Under the pieces are notes generated by a model. The model saw only the letters and a program-made list of their open reading frames with translations, was not told where the DNA came from and did not search any database. A stretch of DNA of 64,000 bases from Candidatus Nitrosopelagicus sp. (GTDB lineage: Archaea > Thermoproteota > Nitrososphaeria > Nitrososphaerales > Nitrosopumilaceae). This document shows positions 32,938 to 42,209 of this stretch, piece after piece. The position numbers were made by a program, and so were the translations under genes. Position 1 is the stretch's first letter, and each line of letters starts with the position of its first letter. The DNA lies in NCBI GenBank assembly GCA_022450565.1, contig JAKUOP010000008.1, positions 25,575 to 89,574 on the forward strand, in the 5' to 3' direction.

Positions 32938-35823
32938 ATGGAATTAAACTGGAATCAAATAGACGACAAATGGAGAAGTAAATGGTATGACTCCAAAGAC
33001 TTTGAAACAGATCCTAATGACAAGCCAAAAAAATTCATAACAGTTGCATATCCATATCCAAATTCACCACAACACATTGGTCATGGAAGAACTTACACCT
33101 TAGCAGACGTTCATTCTCGCTACTATAGAATGAAAGGATACAATGTGTTATTCCCAATGGGATTTCATTATACAGGAACACCAATTCTTGGAATGTCAAA
33201 AAGAGTTCAGGCTAACGATGTTGAATTAATTGAAGCCTTCAAAACACTGTATAATGTTCCTGAAGATAAAATCAAAGAATTTGTAGATCCTGTAAAAATT
33301 GCTGACTACTTCCATGAAGAGATAAAATCTGGAATGATTGAGATGGGATATTCCATAGATTGGAGAAGAGAGTTTACAACAATCATACCTGCATATCAGA
33401 GATTTATTGAATGGCAATTTCGAAATCTAAAAGAGAAAAATTTAATCGTGCAAGGAAATCACCCTGTAGGTTGGTGCCCAAATGATCAAAACCCTGTTTC
33501 ACAACATGACACGCTAGGTGATGTTGAACCAGACTTCACTGAATATATTATAATAAAATTCAACATAGAGGATGCAATTATTCCTGTTGCAACACTACGA
33601 CCTGAAACATTATTTGGTGTAACAAATCTTTGGATAAATCCAGAAATTGTATATAAAAAAGTGAAGGTTGATGGTGAAACTTGGATAATTAGTGCAGAGT
33701 GTGCATACAAGCTAGAGTTTCTTAATAAAAAAATTGAGATTATAGAGGATGTTTTAGGCTCACAATTAATTGGAAAGAAAGCCCATAGTCCAACAAATGA
33801 TGATGAATTTCTGATTCTTCCTGCATCTTTTGTCACAGCAACTATTGGAACAGGTATTGTAATGTCTGTGCCTGCACATGCACCATATGATTTTCAAGCA
33901 TTAGAAGATATCAAAAATGGAAATCAGGAAAACATTGATGATTCTTTACGGAATGAAGTTAGGAACATTCAAGCAATTACAATTATCACCACAGAAGGAT
34001 TTGGAGATATTCCATCACTAGATGTGATCAAAAGAATGAAAATTACAAGTCAAAATGATCCAAAATTAGAAGATGCAACAAAGGAGATATACTCAAAAGA
34101 ATTCTACGAAGGTAAGCTAAATTCCAATACTGGTGAATTTGCAGGTAAAAAAATTACATTTGTCAAAGAAGAAGTGAAAGAATGGATATCTAAAACAGGC
34201 AAATCAGATATTATGCTTGAACTAACAAATGAATCGGTAAAGTGCAGGTGTGGAACAGAATGTGTTGTAAAGCTACTCAACAATCAATGGTTTTTGGATT
34301 ATGCAAATAAGGAATGGAAAGAAAAAGCACATAACTGCTTTGAGTCAATGGACATATTACCAAACGATATCAGAACAGAATTTTTCAATGTACTTGATTG
34401 GTTACGGGAAAGAGCATGTGCAAGACAACATGGATTAGGAACAAAAGTTCCATGGGATAATGATTGGTTGGTTGAAAGTTTAGCAGACTCGGTTATCTAT
34501 ATGTCATTTTACATTATGGCAAAATTTGTCAATTCAGGAGAAATATTGGCAGAGAACATGTCTGACGAATTTTTCAATTATATATTCTATGGAACCGGAG
34601 ATTCTGAAATAATTGCAAAGAGTGCAAAAATTACAATAGAAAAACTAGAAGAGATTAGAAATGAATTTTTGTATTTCTATCCAGTTGATTCTAGGCATTC
34701 AGGTAGAGATTTAGTTCCAAACCACTTAACATTTTTTGTTCTAAATCATGTTGCAATATTTCCTAAAGAACACTGGCCAAAAGAAATTGTTGTGAATGGC
34801 TCCGTCTTGATGGATGGAAAAAAGATGTCAAAATCAATGGGCAACATTATCCCATTACGTGATGCAGTTAGAAAATATGGTGCAGACCCAATTAGATTAT
34901 CAATACTAATCTCAGCCGAACTTTTGCAAGATGCTGATTTTAATCTAGAAACAATCTCAAGTATCAAAAATAGATTGGAATCAATGCATGAAGAATGCAT
35001 AAAACTCAGAAATCCTGGAAAGATAGGAACCGAACCTGAAGATGTCTGGATAGAAAGTAGACTGTCAAAATTAATTACTGAAGTAACTGATTCCATGGAA
35101 AAAATGCGTCTTCGTGAATCATTACATCATATTTTGTATGGATTTGACTCTGATCTTCAATGGTATATGAAAAGGGCAAGTGCAAAAAATAGAGATGACG
35201 TTTCAGGAGTTCTGAATAAAGTTCTTGCAACACGTATTTCTATGCTCTCACCATTTGCACCTCATATAGCCGAAGAAATGTGGGAAAAATTAGGAAATTC
35301 TGAAATGGTTTCAAAATCAGCATGGCCAAAAGAAGAAGAACAAACAGATGATAAGGCAGTACAAAATGAGAGTTTACTTAGTTCGGTAATGAATGATATT
35401 TCAAATATTACCAAAGTGACAAAGATTATACCAAAAAAAATTATAATCTATACAGCAGATAGTTGGAAATCAAAAGCATACCATAAAATTCTAAGCGGTG
35501 TTAATTCAGGAGAGACAAATGTTGGGGCATTTATCAAAGAGTTAATTTCAAAAAAAGAGACAGAAAATGTCAAAAAAGATCCTGACTTTGTAAAGAAAAC
35601 ACTCAAAGATATCTTATCGGAACCAACAGAACTAAGAAAAACAAAGATGAATGCAGGAGAAATTGATGAAAGTAAAATTATTTCTAATGAGCTTTCGTCA
35701 CTAGTAGAAACTGATTATGGAATAAAATTACAAGTATTCTCTGAGAATGATACTGAAAAATATGATCCAAAAAATAAAGCAAGAATGGCAAGACCTTACA
35801 AACCAGCAATATTAATCGAATAA
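32938..35823 (+). CDS. leuS: Leucyl-tRNA synthetase, archaeal type
   Basis: Class I synthetase: HIGH box as PNSPQHIGHGRTYT (about 43-50) and KMSKS in GKKMSKSMGN (near 624), with a large editing (CP1) domain containing TLRPETLFGVTNLWINP. 961 residues matches archaeal/eukaryal LeuRS. It is 8 bp downstream of alaS and almost certainly in the same transcript. The Lys-rich C-terminal domain binds the tRNA long arm. Confidence 0.97.
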   Translation: MELNWNQIDDKWRSKWYDSKDFETDPNDKPKKFITVAYPYPNSPQHIGHGRTYTLADVHSRYYRMKGYNVLFPMGFHYTGTPILGMSKRVQANDVELIEAFKTLYNVPEDKIKEFVDPVKIADYFHEEIKSGMIEMGYSIDWRREFTTIIPAYQRFIEWQFRNLKEKNLIVQGNHPVGWCPNDQNPVSQHDTLGDVEPDFTEYIIIKFNIEDAIIPVATLRPETLFGVTNLWINPEIVYKKVKVDGETWIISAECAYKLEFLNKKIEIIEDVLGSQLIGKKAHSPTNDDEFLILPASFVTATIGTGIVMSVPAHAPYDFQALEDIKNGNQENIDDSLRNEVRNIQAITIITTEGFGDIPSLDVIKRMKITSQNDPKLEDATKEIYSKEFYEGKLNSNTGEFAGKKITFVKEEVKEWISKTGKSDIMLELTNESVKCRCGTECVVKLLNNQWFLDYANKEWKEKAHNCFESMDILPNDIRTEFFNVLDWLRERACARQHGLGTKVPWDNDWLVESLADSVIYMSFYIMAKFVNSGEILAENMSDEFFNYIFYGTGDSEIIAKSAKITIEKLEEIRNEFLYFYPVDSRHSGRDLVPNHLTFFVLNHVAIFPKEHWPKEIVVNGSVLMDGKKMSKSMGNIIPLRDAVRKYGADPIRLSILISAELLQDADFNLETISSIKNRLESMHEECIKLRNPGKIGTEPEDVWIESRLSKLITEVTDSMEKMRLRESLHHILYGFDSDLQWYMKRASAKNRDDVSGVLNKVLATRISMLSPFAPHIAEEMWEKLGNSEMVSKSAWPKEEEQTDDKAVQNESLLSSVMNDISNITKVTKIIPKKIIIYTADSWKSKAYHKILSGVNSGETNVGAFIKELISKKETENVKKDPDFVKKTLKDILSEPTELRKTKMNAGEIDESKIISNELSSLVETDYGIKLQVFSENDTEKYDPKNKARMARPYKPAILIE

Positions 35824-35835
35824 AACTCTAGAATT

Positions 35836-35843
35836 GTATTTAT
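35836..35843 (+). promoter_or_regulatory. TATA-like box before the geranylgeranyl-reductase-like gene
   Basis: GTATTTAT is centred 28 bases before the ATG at 35868, the expected spacing for a leaderless archaeal transcript. Confidence 0.45.
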
Positions 35844-35867
35844 TGGGTACTAACAAATCTACGATAG

Positions 35868-36881
35868 ATGAAAATTGCTGTAATGGGAATGGGTGTAGCT
35901 GGAAGTTATCTCATGGCAAGACTCAAAGATTCGGAACATGAAGTAGTAGGTTACGAAAGAATGATTCAAGAAAAACATGATTCGATTTGTGCATGGGGAA
36001 CAATAAAAGAAGAATTGGTGAATTTTTGTAAAAAGACAGATAGGAATTTTGATGATTTTCTAATTCACGATGGTAAAAACATGCATGTCAAGATGAATAA
36101 TAATGTTAAATTTGATATTGGTTTGAAGGGACTCTGTACCTATAACAAATTAGGATTGATTCAAGATTTCATAAAAGATTCTAACGTGATTTATGGTGAA
36201 GCCCCACCATTAGCAGAACTCGAAAAAGAATATGATATGATTGTAGATTGCACCGGATTTCATAGAGTGTATCTGCCAAAGATGGAGCAGGATTTCTTCT
36301 TACCAACGTATGAGTATAAGGTTGAATATGAAAATGGAGTGCCTTATGATGATTTTTACATTGAGCCTTTCCCAGGAATGTCAGGATATTTTTGGTATTT
36401 CCCACTGGGAGAGAAATTTGCGCATATCGGTGCAGGGGATTACAACAAAAATCATGTTAAAGCAACAGATGACTTTCTAAAAAAACATGGAGGAAAAATA
36501 GTTGCAACCAAAGGACGTCCCATTAGATTGGCTACTCCAGATAGATGCAAGCCATATTATTCTGGAAAAGTTGTTGGTGTAGGAGAATCGATTGGGACAG
36601 TATACGCACTGTTGGGTGAAGGTATTATCCCATCAATGCAATGTGTTGATATTTTCTTAGAGAACATGCACGACTTCAAAGCATATGAAAAGGCAGTTGA
36701 GAAACACTACAAAGTTTATGCTAAAGTGTTCAATTTTGTCAGAGCAAAAATTCATCACAATTTCAGTTTCTTGAAAGCATTACCAGACTTTATTGCAATA
36801 TTTAGATACATGAAAAAGCATGAAGACCGATTTGGAATGCATATTAAAATGGGCGATTTGCTTAAAGTTGCAAAAGCCTAA
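35868..36881 (+). CDS. Geranylgeranyl-reductase-like FAD oxidoreductase
   Basis: 337 residues. N-terminal FAD site MKIAVMGMGVAGSYLMARL (GxGxxG), a conserved SGYFWYFPLGEKFAHIGAG block like the YxWxFP motif of geranylgeranyl reductases, and VVGVGESIGTVYALLGEGI near 225. GGRs saturate archaeal lipid isoprenoid chains; a GGPP synthase gene lies at 47.8 kb. Other possibilities are another flavin-dependent reductase of the same fold. Shares a 4-bp stop overlap with the convergent YkgJ-like gene. Confidence 0.78.
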   Translation: MKIAVMGMGVAGSYLMARLKDSEHEVVGYERMIQEKHDSICAWGTIKEELVNFCKKTDRNFDDFLIHDGKNMHVKMNNNVKFDIGLKGLCTYNKLGLIQDFIKDSNVIYGEAPPLAELEKEYDMIVDCTGFHRVYLPKMEQDFFLPTYEYKVEYENGVPYDDFYIEPFPGMSGYFWYFPLGEKFAHIGAGDYNKNHVKATDDFLKKHGGKIVATKGRPIRLATPDRCKPYYSGKVVGVGESIGTVYALLGEGIIPSMQCVDIFLENMHDFKAYEKAVEKHYKVYAKVFNFVRAKIHHNFSFLKALPDFIAIFRYMKKHEDRFGMHIKMGDLLKVAKA

Positions 36882-37582
36882 GTCATAGTTAAAGAACCAA
36901 AACCATCCTTTAGTGTTCTACTTGACTTGATATTATAATCATAAATTGTTGTAGAATATTCATCAAAAATTTCTTTCATAGAATCTAGGGATTCATCAAG
37001 ATAAAACCCTGGGCAATCACCTGTGAATTGAAATGTGGCATGAACTCTTGCTCTACCTTGATCATATTGTGACCAGGTAGAGAATGGATAGAGATAACAT
37101 ACACCTGGACGTTCTGGATGAATTCCACATGAACCTTCCTTATCTAAAAATCTACATGAAATATGAGTCCCATCATCTGCTTCAGTTTCATCATCCTTTC
37201 TTTTCAAATTAATGTTAGTCATTACAGACAATCCACCTGATGGAGTTGGTTCATCATGTGTGGCAATCAATGTCTCTTTACTAATAAAATCGGAAGTTTT
37301 TTGATATTTTAGACCTGCACCTATTTGGATTAGGTCTTCTGATGTTAAAGGTAGTCTACCTTGTCTATCACAGCAATTATGACAATCAGGCCAATAACAT
37401 TTCCATAGAATGTATTTCTTTTCTTTTGGTAAATAAGGAATATGAAATATTACATCTTTTACTTTCAGAGTAAAATCAGACACATTAGTGTATTTTCCAA
37501 GTATAAACTCACGAATGAGTGGATCAATGTCCCAATCCTTTTCAAGTAGAGTGAGGGAATCTAGAATTTCATTAGTCGACAA
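36878..37582 (-). CDS. YkgJ-type CxxCxxCC cluster protein
   Basis: 234 residues. The motif CYWPDCHNCCDRQGRLPLT (about 65-84) and the later CRFLDKEGSCGIHPERPGVCYLYPF are the YkgJ zinc/iron-chelating Cys pattern. The family is abundant but its biochemical role is poorly known; some members act with flagellar or redox partners. Cytoplasmic. Convergent with the GGR-like gene and nearly divergent (22 bp) from the small ORF at 37605. Confidence 0.85.
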   Translation of the reverse strand: MSTNEILDSLTLLEKDWDIDPLIREFILGKYTNVSDFTLKVKDVIFHIPYLPKEKKYILWKCYWPDCHNCCDRQGRLPLTSEDLIQIGAGLKYQKTSDFISKETLIATHDEPTPSGGLSVMTNINLKRKDDETEADDGTHISCRFLDKEGSCGIHPERPGVCYLYPFSTWSQYDQGRARVHATFQFTGDCPGFYLDESLDSMKEIFDEYSTTIYDYNIKSSRTLKDGFGSLTMT

Positions 37583-37604
37583 TGAGTTATAACCATATTC
37601 TTAG

Positions 37605-37934
37605 ATGTTATTAATGTTGAGAGAAAAGGGAAAATATGCCGCTGCAACAGAGAATAGAAGATTTGTTTGGAAAGAAATTGTTTGGCCATTAGTATTAGAA
37701 GTTAATGATGTATCATTTACGTTAAAACAATATCAACAAAAACGAGACGAAATTTGCAAAAAAATCAATGTAACAGTTTCAAGTACATCTAGGGGATTAG
37801 CATCACTTATCCAAAAGACAATGCTGTTTAAAGAATATGACGTTTATTCCATTCATTATAGACTAATTCCATATATGAGATTAAAAGCAGATTGTGATTA
37901 TGCAACAGCATTACATGAAACTAAGATAAGATAA
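37605..37934 (+). CDS. Small hypothetical protein
   Basis: 109 residues, basic, helical, without membrane segment or known motif. Codon use and position (22 bp from the divergent YkgJ-like gene, followed by tRNA-Gln) suggest a real gene. Starts MLLMLREKGKYAAATENRRFVWKE; the second Met at residue 4 is an alternative start. The middle (KKINVTVSSTSRGLASLIQKT) has a helix-turn-helix-like pattern, but I would not call it DNA-binding on that. Confidence 0.5.
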   Translation: MLLMLREKGKYAAATENRRFVWKEIVWPLVLEVNDVSFTLKQYQQKRDEICKKINVTVSSTSRGLASLIQKTMLFKEYDVYSIHYRLIPYMRLKADCDYATALHETKIR

Positions 37935-37980
37935 TCAAAAACCAAATTATTATATCCTATTTTTTGTAAAATTCCATATC

Positions 37981-38052
37981 AGCCCGGTAGTGTAGCGGCA
38001 AGCATAGGGGCCCCTGGAGCCTTTGACCTCGGTTCGAGTCCGGGCCGGGCTA
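37981..38052 (+). tRNA. tRNA-Gln(CTG), with C33
   Basis: Acceptor AGCCCGG/CCGGGCT with A73, D stem GTGT/GCAT, anticodon stem GGGGC/GCCTT, T arm CTCGG-TTCGAGT-CCGGG. The seven-base anticodon loop reads CCCTGGA, giving anticodon CTG (Gln). Position 33, almost always T, is C. CCA is not encoded. The A1-U72 start and AGCCCGG acceptor fit archaeal tRNA-Gln. Confidence 0.9.
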
Positions 38053-38062
38053 TTCTAATTTA

Positions 38063-38659
38063 TTATCTTGAGGCTTGTGCGACTCGTTCTAGTTCGTTCT
38101 TTTTCTTTATTGAAGGTGAAGTTGTATCATTATTTGCAGACAGAATAAGATGTTCTGCTAGATATTCCTCTATAGGTTTAGGATTTGAAAATGTGGCTTC
38201 TTTAACGCCATCAGCAATAAATCTCAAAGCAAGATCAACTCTACGTATAGGAGCTACGTCAACAGAGACATGATATACTGTTCCACCATAAACAATTCTA
38301 GTAGTATCCTCATTTGGAGCTGAATTTTCAACTGCTCTAACTAAAATTTCAACAGGATTTTTGCCCGTTTTTAAATTAATTATCTCAAATGCAGTTTTGA
38401 CTACATTTAGCGAATGAGTTTTTTTACCTCCCATTCTACCAGTATTTTTTGCATATTTTTTTCCAAAGTGCATTAATTTATTGGCAAGTCTTTCAACAAT
38501 ATTGACTTCAGCCTTATTGAATCGTTTCAATGCAGAACGACCAAAATCTAGGGGAATTATAATTTGTTTAAGAGAGATTGCTGTCTTTAAGCCAATGTCA
38601 TTAATGACAATATCAGTGGTATCCCATTTTCTAAATAAGAGTAGTTTTTGTTCAGTCAT
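38063..38659 (-). CDS. rps7: 30S ribosomal protein S7
   Basis: 198 residues; S7 motifs GRMGGKKTHSLNVVKTAFEIINLKTGKNPVEILVRAVENSAPNEDTTRI and VAPIRRVDLALRFIADG. Small-subunit head assembly protein. Last gene of the run L30e-NusA-S12-S7 and placed 2 bp after S12. In many archaea EF1A follows; here the convergent tRNA-Gln does. Confidence 0.96.
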   Translation of the reverse strand: MTEQKLLLFRKWDTTDIVINDIGLKTAISLKQIIIPLDFGRSALKRFNKAEVNIVERLANKLMHFGKKYAKNTGRMGGKKTHSLNVVKTAFEIINLKTGKNPVEILVRAVENSAPNEDTTRIVYGGTVYHVSVDVAPIRRVDLALRFIADGVKEATFSNPKPIEEYLAEHLILSANNDTTSPSIKKKNELERVAQASR

Positions 38660-38661
38660 TT

Positions 38662-39099
38662 CTATCTCCTTGGTTTTTCTTTCTTACCTAAAACTAATTC
38701 ACGTAAGGAAGTATCATTAACTTTAAAGATTTTAAAACGAACTCCTGGAATATCTCCCATTGCTCCTCCTTGTGTTGCACCCATTCCTTCAACATGTACT
38801 TCATCGTGTTCATCAATGAAATTCATTGCACCGTCACGGGGAAGAAATGCTGTTATAGATTTACCATTTTTAATTAATTGTACTCTGCAACATTTTCTAA
38901 CAGCAGAATTAGGTTGTTTTGCTTCAACACCAACTTTCTCTAAAACAATTCCTCTAGCTTGTGGAGAACCAGCAAAAGGATTGGATTTCTTATCAAGGCC
39001 TAATTTTCTGCGCTTGTATGTAGATATTGCCCAACGTTGTTTTTTTCTTTTTTCTTTTAAATCTCGGCCTGCAAATAATCCTAAAGGTGATTTTGCCAT
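38662..39099 (-). CDS. rps12: 30S ribosomal protein S12
   Basis: 145 residues; decoding-centre protein with [20 protein letters not shown] and [21 protein letters not shown]. The ORF track starts 3 codons earlier at GTG; the ATG at 39099 ([11 protein letters not shown]) is the standard start. Lies 2 bp after NusA and immediately before S7. Confidence 0.96.
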   Translation of the reverse strand: MAKSPLGLFAGRDLKEKRKKQRWAISTYKRRKLGLDKKSNPFAGSPQARGIVLEKVGVEAKQPNSAVRKCCRVQLIKNGKSITAFLPRDGAMNFIDEHDEVHVEGMGATQGGAMGDIPGVRFKIFKVNDTSLRELVLGKKEKPRR

Positions 39100-39101
39100 A
39101 A

Positions 39102-39563
39102 TTACCACTCGAGTGATATCTCCTCACTATTAATTAATACACTTGTAATATCAAAATATCTTCTTGCAAGTAACCTTGCCTTTTCCGCATTACGACCTTC
39201 TCTGCCAACAACAACACCTTTCTTAGAATTATCAACAATAACAATAGCTTGTTGAGAACCATCAAGTCTTTCAGACATTTTAATTTCTAGGATATATTTT
39301 TCGTTTAAAATATTTTTTAAGAATTTTACAGGATCGTCTGAATATTCAACCAGTTCGACATTCCTATCAATTTTATTTTGGAGTTGTTTGATATGTGAAC
39401 CACCTTTACCGATAGCTAATCCCATTTTTCCTTCATTTACTACAAAGATGATTCTATTCTGTTTTTCATCTTCAACACAGTCTCTAGCTGTTGCTTTTGT
39501 AATATTTTGAAATAAAGACATCAATCTCATCTGATCAGTTGTTAGCTTTATTTCTTGTGTCAT
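39102..39563 (-). CDS. nusA: NusA-like KH-domain protein
   Basis: 153 residues made of two KH domains: [21 protein letters not shown] (GxxG near residue 57) and [22 protein letters not shown]. Archaeal NusA lacks the bacterial S1 and N-terminal domains and binds RNA during elongation/termination. Its place between L30e and S12 is the conserved archaeal arrangement, although the RNA polymerase genes usually upstream are not here. Confidence 0.92.
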   Translation of the reverse strand: MTQEIKLTTDQMRLMSLFQNITKATARDCVEDEKQNRIIFVVNEGKMGLAIGKGGSHIKQLQNKIDRNVELVEYSDDPVKFLKNILNEKYILEIKMSERLDGSQQAIVIVDNSKKGVVVGREGRNAEKARLLARRYFDITSVLINSEEISLEW

Positions 39564-39648
39564 TATTTCTCGTAAGTGATCCTAAAAATTTTGGAAGTCT
39601 CATTTAAACTTTGATTGCAAATTTTTATTGGAAAGGTATTTAACAACA

Positions 39649-39960
39649 TCATTTAGTTTCAGTTTCTTTTAGTAATGATTTGATATCAGATTCAGAAATT
39701 TTTGGTAGTGATACTGCAGATATTCTAAACTGTAGTCCGCATAACTTACCAAGATTTACTGATGTGTCATCAAATTTTAGAGTGGTAATTTTTGATTTCT
39801 TTGCGTCTGTTTCAATCTTCTTATACATCTCTTCAGGAACAGATTTGGACAAAATAACAAGTTTGGATTTTGATATGGAATTCAATACTTGTTTTGTTCC
39901 TATCGTACATTCATTAGCCTTTAAGGCATCTTTCAAAGTTTTTTCAAGTAGTTTTTGCAT
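39649..39960 (-). CDS. rpl30e: 50S ribosomal protein L30e
   Basis: 103 residues: LEKTLKDALKANECTIGTKQVLNSISKSKLVILSK with the L7Ae/L30e fold, and the typical LGKLCGLQFRISAVSL. The ORF track starts five codons upstream at TTG; the ATG at 39960 (MQKLLEKTL) is preferred. First gene of L30e-NusA-S12-S7; an 85-bp gap separates it from nusA. Confidence 0.92.
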   Translation of the reverse strand: MQKLLEKTLKDALKANECTIGTKQVLNSISKSKLVILSKSVPEEMYKKIETDAKKSKITTLKFDDTSVNLGKLCGLQFRISAVSLPKISESDIKSLLKETETK

Positions 39961-40012
39961 TGTTGTACCTTTCAAAATTCAATTTAGGCGACTTATAGAT
40001 TTATTGGAATTG

Positions 40013-40141
40013 TTAATATCCACGACTATTTCTATCAGGTTTGTCAATGTTTGGATTTCTAAATCCGTGTTTTTCCATCATATGATTCAAAAATCTAATG
40101 TCATTTTCAAATTTTTCTCCACATACAGAACAAACTGACAT
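40013..40141 (-). CDS. C2H2 zinc-finger microprotein
   Basis: A 42-residue ORF, too short for the ORF track: MSVCSVCGEKFENDIRFLNHMMEKHGFRN. CSVC...H-x4-H (C4, C7, H20, H25) is a classic C2H2 finger, and F11/L18 sit at the hydrophobic core positions. The tail (NPNIDKPDRNSRGY) is polar. It lies between the 5S rRNA (50 bp upstream, same strand) and L30e. A role in DNA or RNA binding is inferred from the fold only; the intact frame and finger spacing make it more than chance. Confidence 0.65.
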   Translation of the reverse strand: MSVCSVCGEKFENDIRFLNHMMEKHGFRNPNIDKPDRNSRGY

Positions 40142-40190
40142 ATGATTTTTCTAAAAATCATGTAATTTTAGCGTATTTGAAGATAAAAGA

Positions 40191-40305
40191 TGCCAGTACC
40201 ACTGCTTCCCAACGGCTCTCGCATGTTAGTAACACAGCAGCGACATTGGGTTTGACTTCCAGGTTCGGAAAGGGACTGGGTCGCACCCCAACGCTATGAC
40301 CGGCT
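40191..40305 (-). rRNA. rrf: 5S rRNA
   Basis: The reverse strand from GCCGGTCATAGCG to GGTACTGGC has the 5S layout: closing helix GCCGGT/ACTGGC, loop B/C region CAGTCCCTTTCCGAACCTGGAAGTCAAACCC and the CGATGT...CTGTG / GCGAGAGCCGTTGGGAAGC parts of domains II and III. About 115 nt; ends are uncertain by a few bases. It is separate from any 16S/23S genes, as in other thaumarchaea. The rest of 40306-40424 holds AT-rich promoter DNA. Confidence 0.9.
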
Positions 40306-40424
40306 TATATTTTCTCATTATCTCTTCTCTATTAAGGTAACGAAATTACATTGATTGTTAATAGAAAATCTAGGAATTGTTTATCTTCAAAGAGGATAAA
40401 TTAAACCCATAAAGGAATATCGAT

Positions 40425-42209
40425 ATGACACATCGTGTAGCAGTATTAGATAAGGAACTATGCCAACCAAAGAAATGTGGTTTGGAATGCATAAAATATT
40501 GTCCTGTAAACAAATCAGGTGCAGATTGTATCATATTAAATGAAGAAACAAAAAAAGCACAGATTGACGAAAATATTTGTAATGGTTGTGGTATTTGCGT
40601 AAAAGTTTGCCCATTTGATGCAATCACTATTGTTAATTTAGCAAGTGAATTATCAACAGACAAAGTACATCAATATGGAATAAATTCATTCAGACTATAC
40701 AAACTTCCTACTCCAAAAAAAGGTGAGGTTGTTGGATTGTTAGGACGTAATGGAATGGGGAAAAGTACAGTTGTGAATATTTTATCTGGAAATCTTAAGC
40801 CAAACTTAGGAAATTATTCAGACCCACCGGAATGGGATGATATACTAAAATTCTATAGTGGGACTGAATTGAAATCACATTTTGAAAAAATAAAAAATGA
40901 GCAAATTAAGGCATCAATAAAACCTCAACAAGTTCACAATATTGCAAATGTATTCGATGGTACCGCTAAAGAATTATTAGACAAATATGATGAAAGAGGG
41001 GAAACAAATAAACTAATTAAGAAACTGGGTTTGGAAAACTCTCTTGAACAAAGATTAAATGAACTTAGTGGAGGTGAATTACAGAGAATAGCAGTTGCAG
41101 TTACTGCATCAAAAGAATCAGACTTCTATTTCTTTGATGAACCTTCTTCCTATAATGATGTTTTCCAGAGGACTGGTGTAGCAAGAGTAATACATAGTTT
41201 GGCTAATATTGGAAAAAGTGTTATGGTAGTAGAACACGATTTAACACTGTTGGATTTTTTGAGTGATTATATTGAAGTTCTATATGGTGTTCCAGCTGCA
41301 TATGGAATTGTTTCAAGTGTATTATCTACTAAAGTAGGCATCAATGTGTTTCTTGATGGATATTTGCCAACAGAGAATGTACGATTTAGAGACAAAAAAT
41401 TCACGTTTGATGCATCAACTTCTTCAGATGACACCCATCAAGGTGATGAAATAATCTCTTATCCTAAACTTGAAAAAAAATATTCATCGTTTTCAGTATC
41501 AATAGAACCCGGCACAGTACGAAAAGGTGAATTACTAGGTATAATGGGAGCAAACGCACTTGGAAAAACAACATTTATGAAAATGATTGCAGGTGTAGAA
41601 AAACCAGATTCTGGATCAATTAACAAGAAGATCAAGATTGCTTACAAGCCACAATACCTAACCAATGATATAGATGTTGAAGTAATTTCAGTTTTAGAAA
41701 AGTCAAATGGTACTACAATTGAAGGAAGTGTAGAAGAAGAACAAATTATTGAACCATTAAAAATTAAAAAATTGTACAACAAATCTATAAAAAATTTATC
41801 TGGAGGTGAACTACAAAAAGTTGCAGTGACATCATGCCTTTTGCAAAAAGTTGACTTGTACGCATTGGACGAACCATCCGCATTTTTAGATGTAGAAGAT
41901 AGAATTGCAGTAGGAAAATTTCTACAGAAATTTGTTCGATCTTTTGGAAAGTCAGCTATAATCATAGACCATGATCTACAGTTAATGGATTTAGTTTCTG
42001 ATTCAATGGTTATTTTTGAGGGAACGTCAGGAATAGAGGGTAAAGCTACAAAACCAATGCCAAAACAGACTGCAATGAATCAATTCCTAAGATCTCTTGA
42101 TATTACATTTCGTCGTGATGAGAAAAGTAGTAGACCTAGGGTAAATAAAGACGGAAGTAGATTAGATAAGACACAAAAGGATTCATCAAATTATTATTAC
42201 AAACTATGA
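40425..42209 (+). CDS. ABCE1 ribosome-recycling ATPase
   Basis: 594 residues. N-terminal two 4Fe-4S clusters (CQPKKCGLECIKYCP and CNGCGICVKVCPF), then two ABC domains: Walker A GLLGRNGMGKST (about 103-114) and GIMGANALGKTT (about 370-381), with signature LSGGELQRIAV and LSGGELQKVAV. ABCE1 splits post-termination ribosomes. Depends on Fe-S supply (SufC in this window). Overlaps trm5 by 4 bp. Confidence 0.97.
   Translation: MTHRVAVLDKELCQPKKCGLECIKYCPVNKSGADCIILNEETKKAQIDENICNGCGICVKVCPFDAITIVNLASELSTDKVHQYGINSFRLYKLPTPKKGEVVGLLGRNGMGKSTVVNILSGNLKPNLGNYSDPPEWDDILKFYSGTELKSHFEKIKNEQIKASIKPQQVHNIANVFDGTAKELLDKYDERGETNKLIKKLGLENSLEQRLNELSGGELQRIAVAVTASKESDFYFFDEPSSYNDVFQRTGVARVIHSLANIGKSVMVVEHDLTLLDFLSDYIEVLYGVPAAYGIVSSVLSTKVGINVFLDGYLPTENVRFRDKKFTFDASTSSDDTHQGDEIISYPKLEKKYSSFSVSIEPGTVRKGELLGIMGANALGKTTFMKMIAGVEKPDSGSINKKIKIAYKPQYLTNDIDVEVISVLEKSNGTTIEGSVEEEQIIEPLKIKKLYNKSIKNLSGGELQKVAVTSCLLQKVDLYALDEPSAFLDVEDRIAVGKFLQKFVRSFGKSAIIIDHDLQLMDLVSDSMVIFEGTSGIEGKATKPMPKQTAMNQFLRSLDITFRRDEKSSRPRVNKDGSRLDKTQKDSSNYYYKL

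Noticed and set aside
39680-40138. 152-residue plus ORF opposite L30e
   Set aside because: Antisense of L30e and of the zinc-finger gene, with no start context or similarity.
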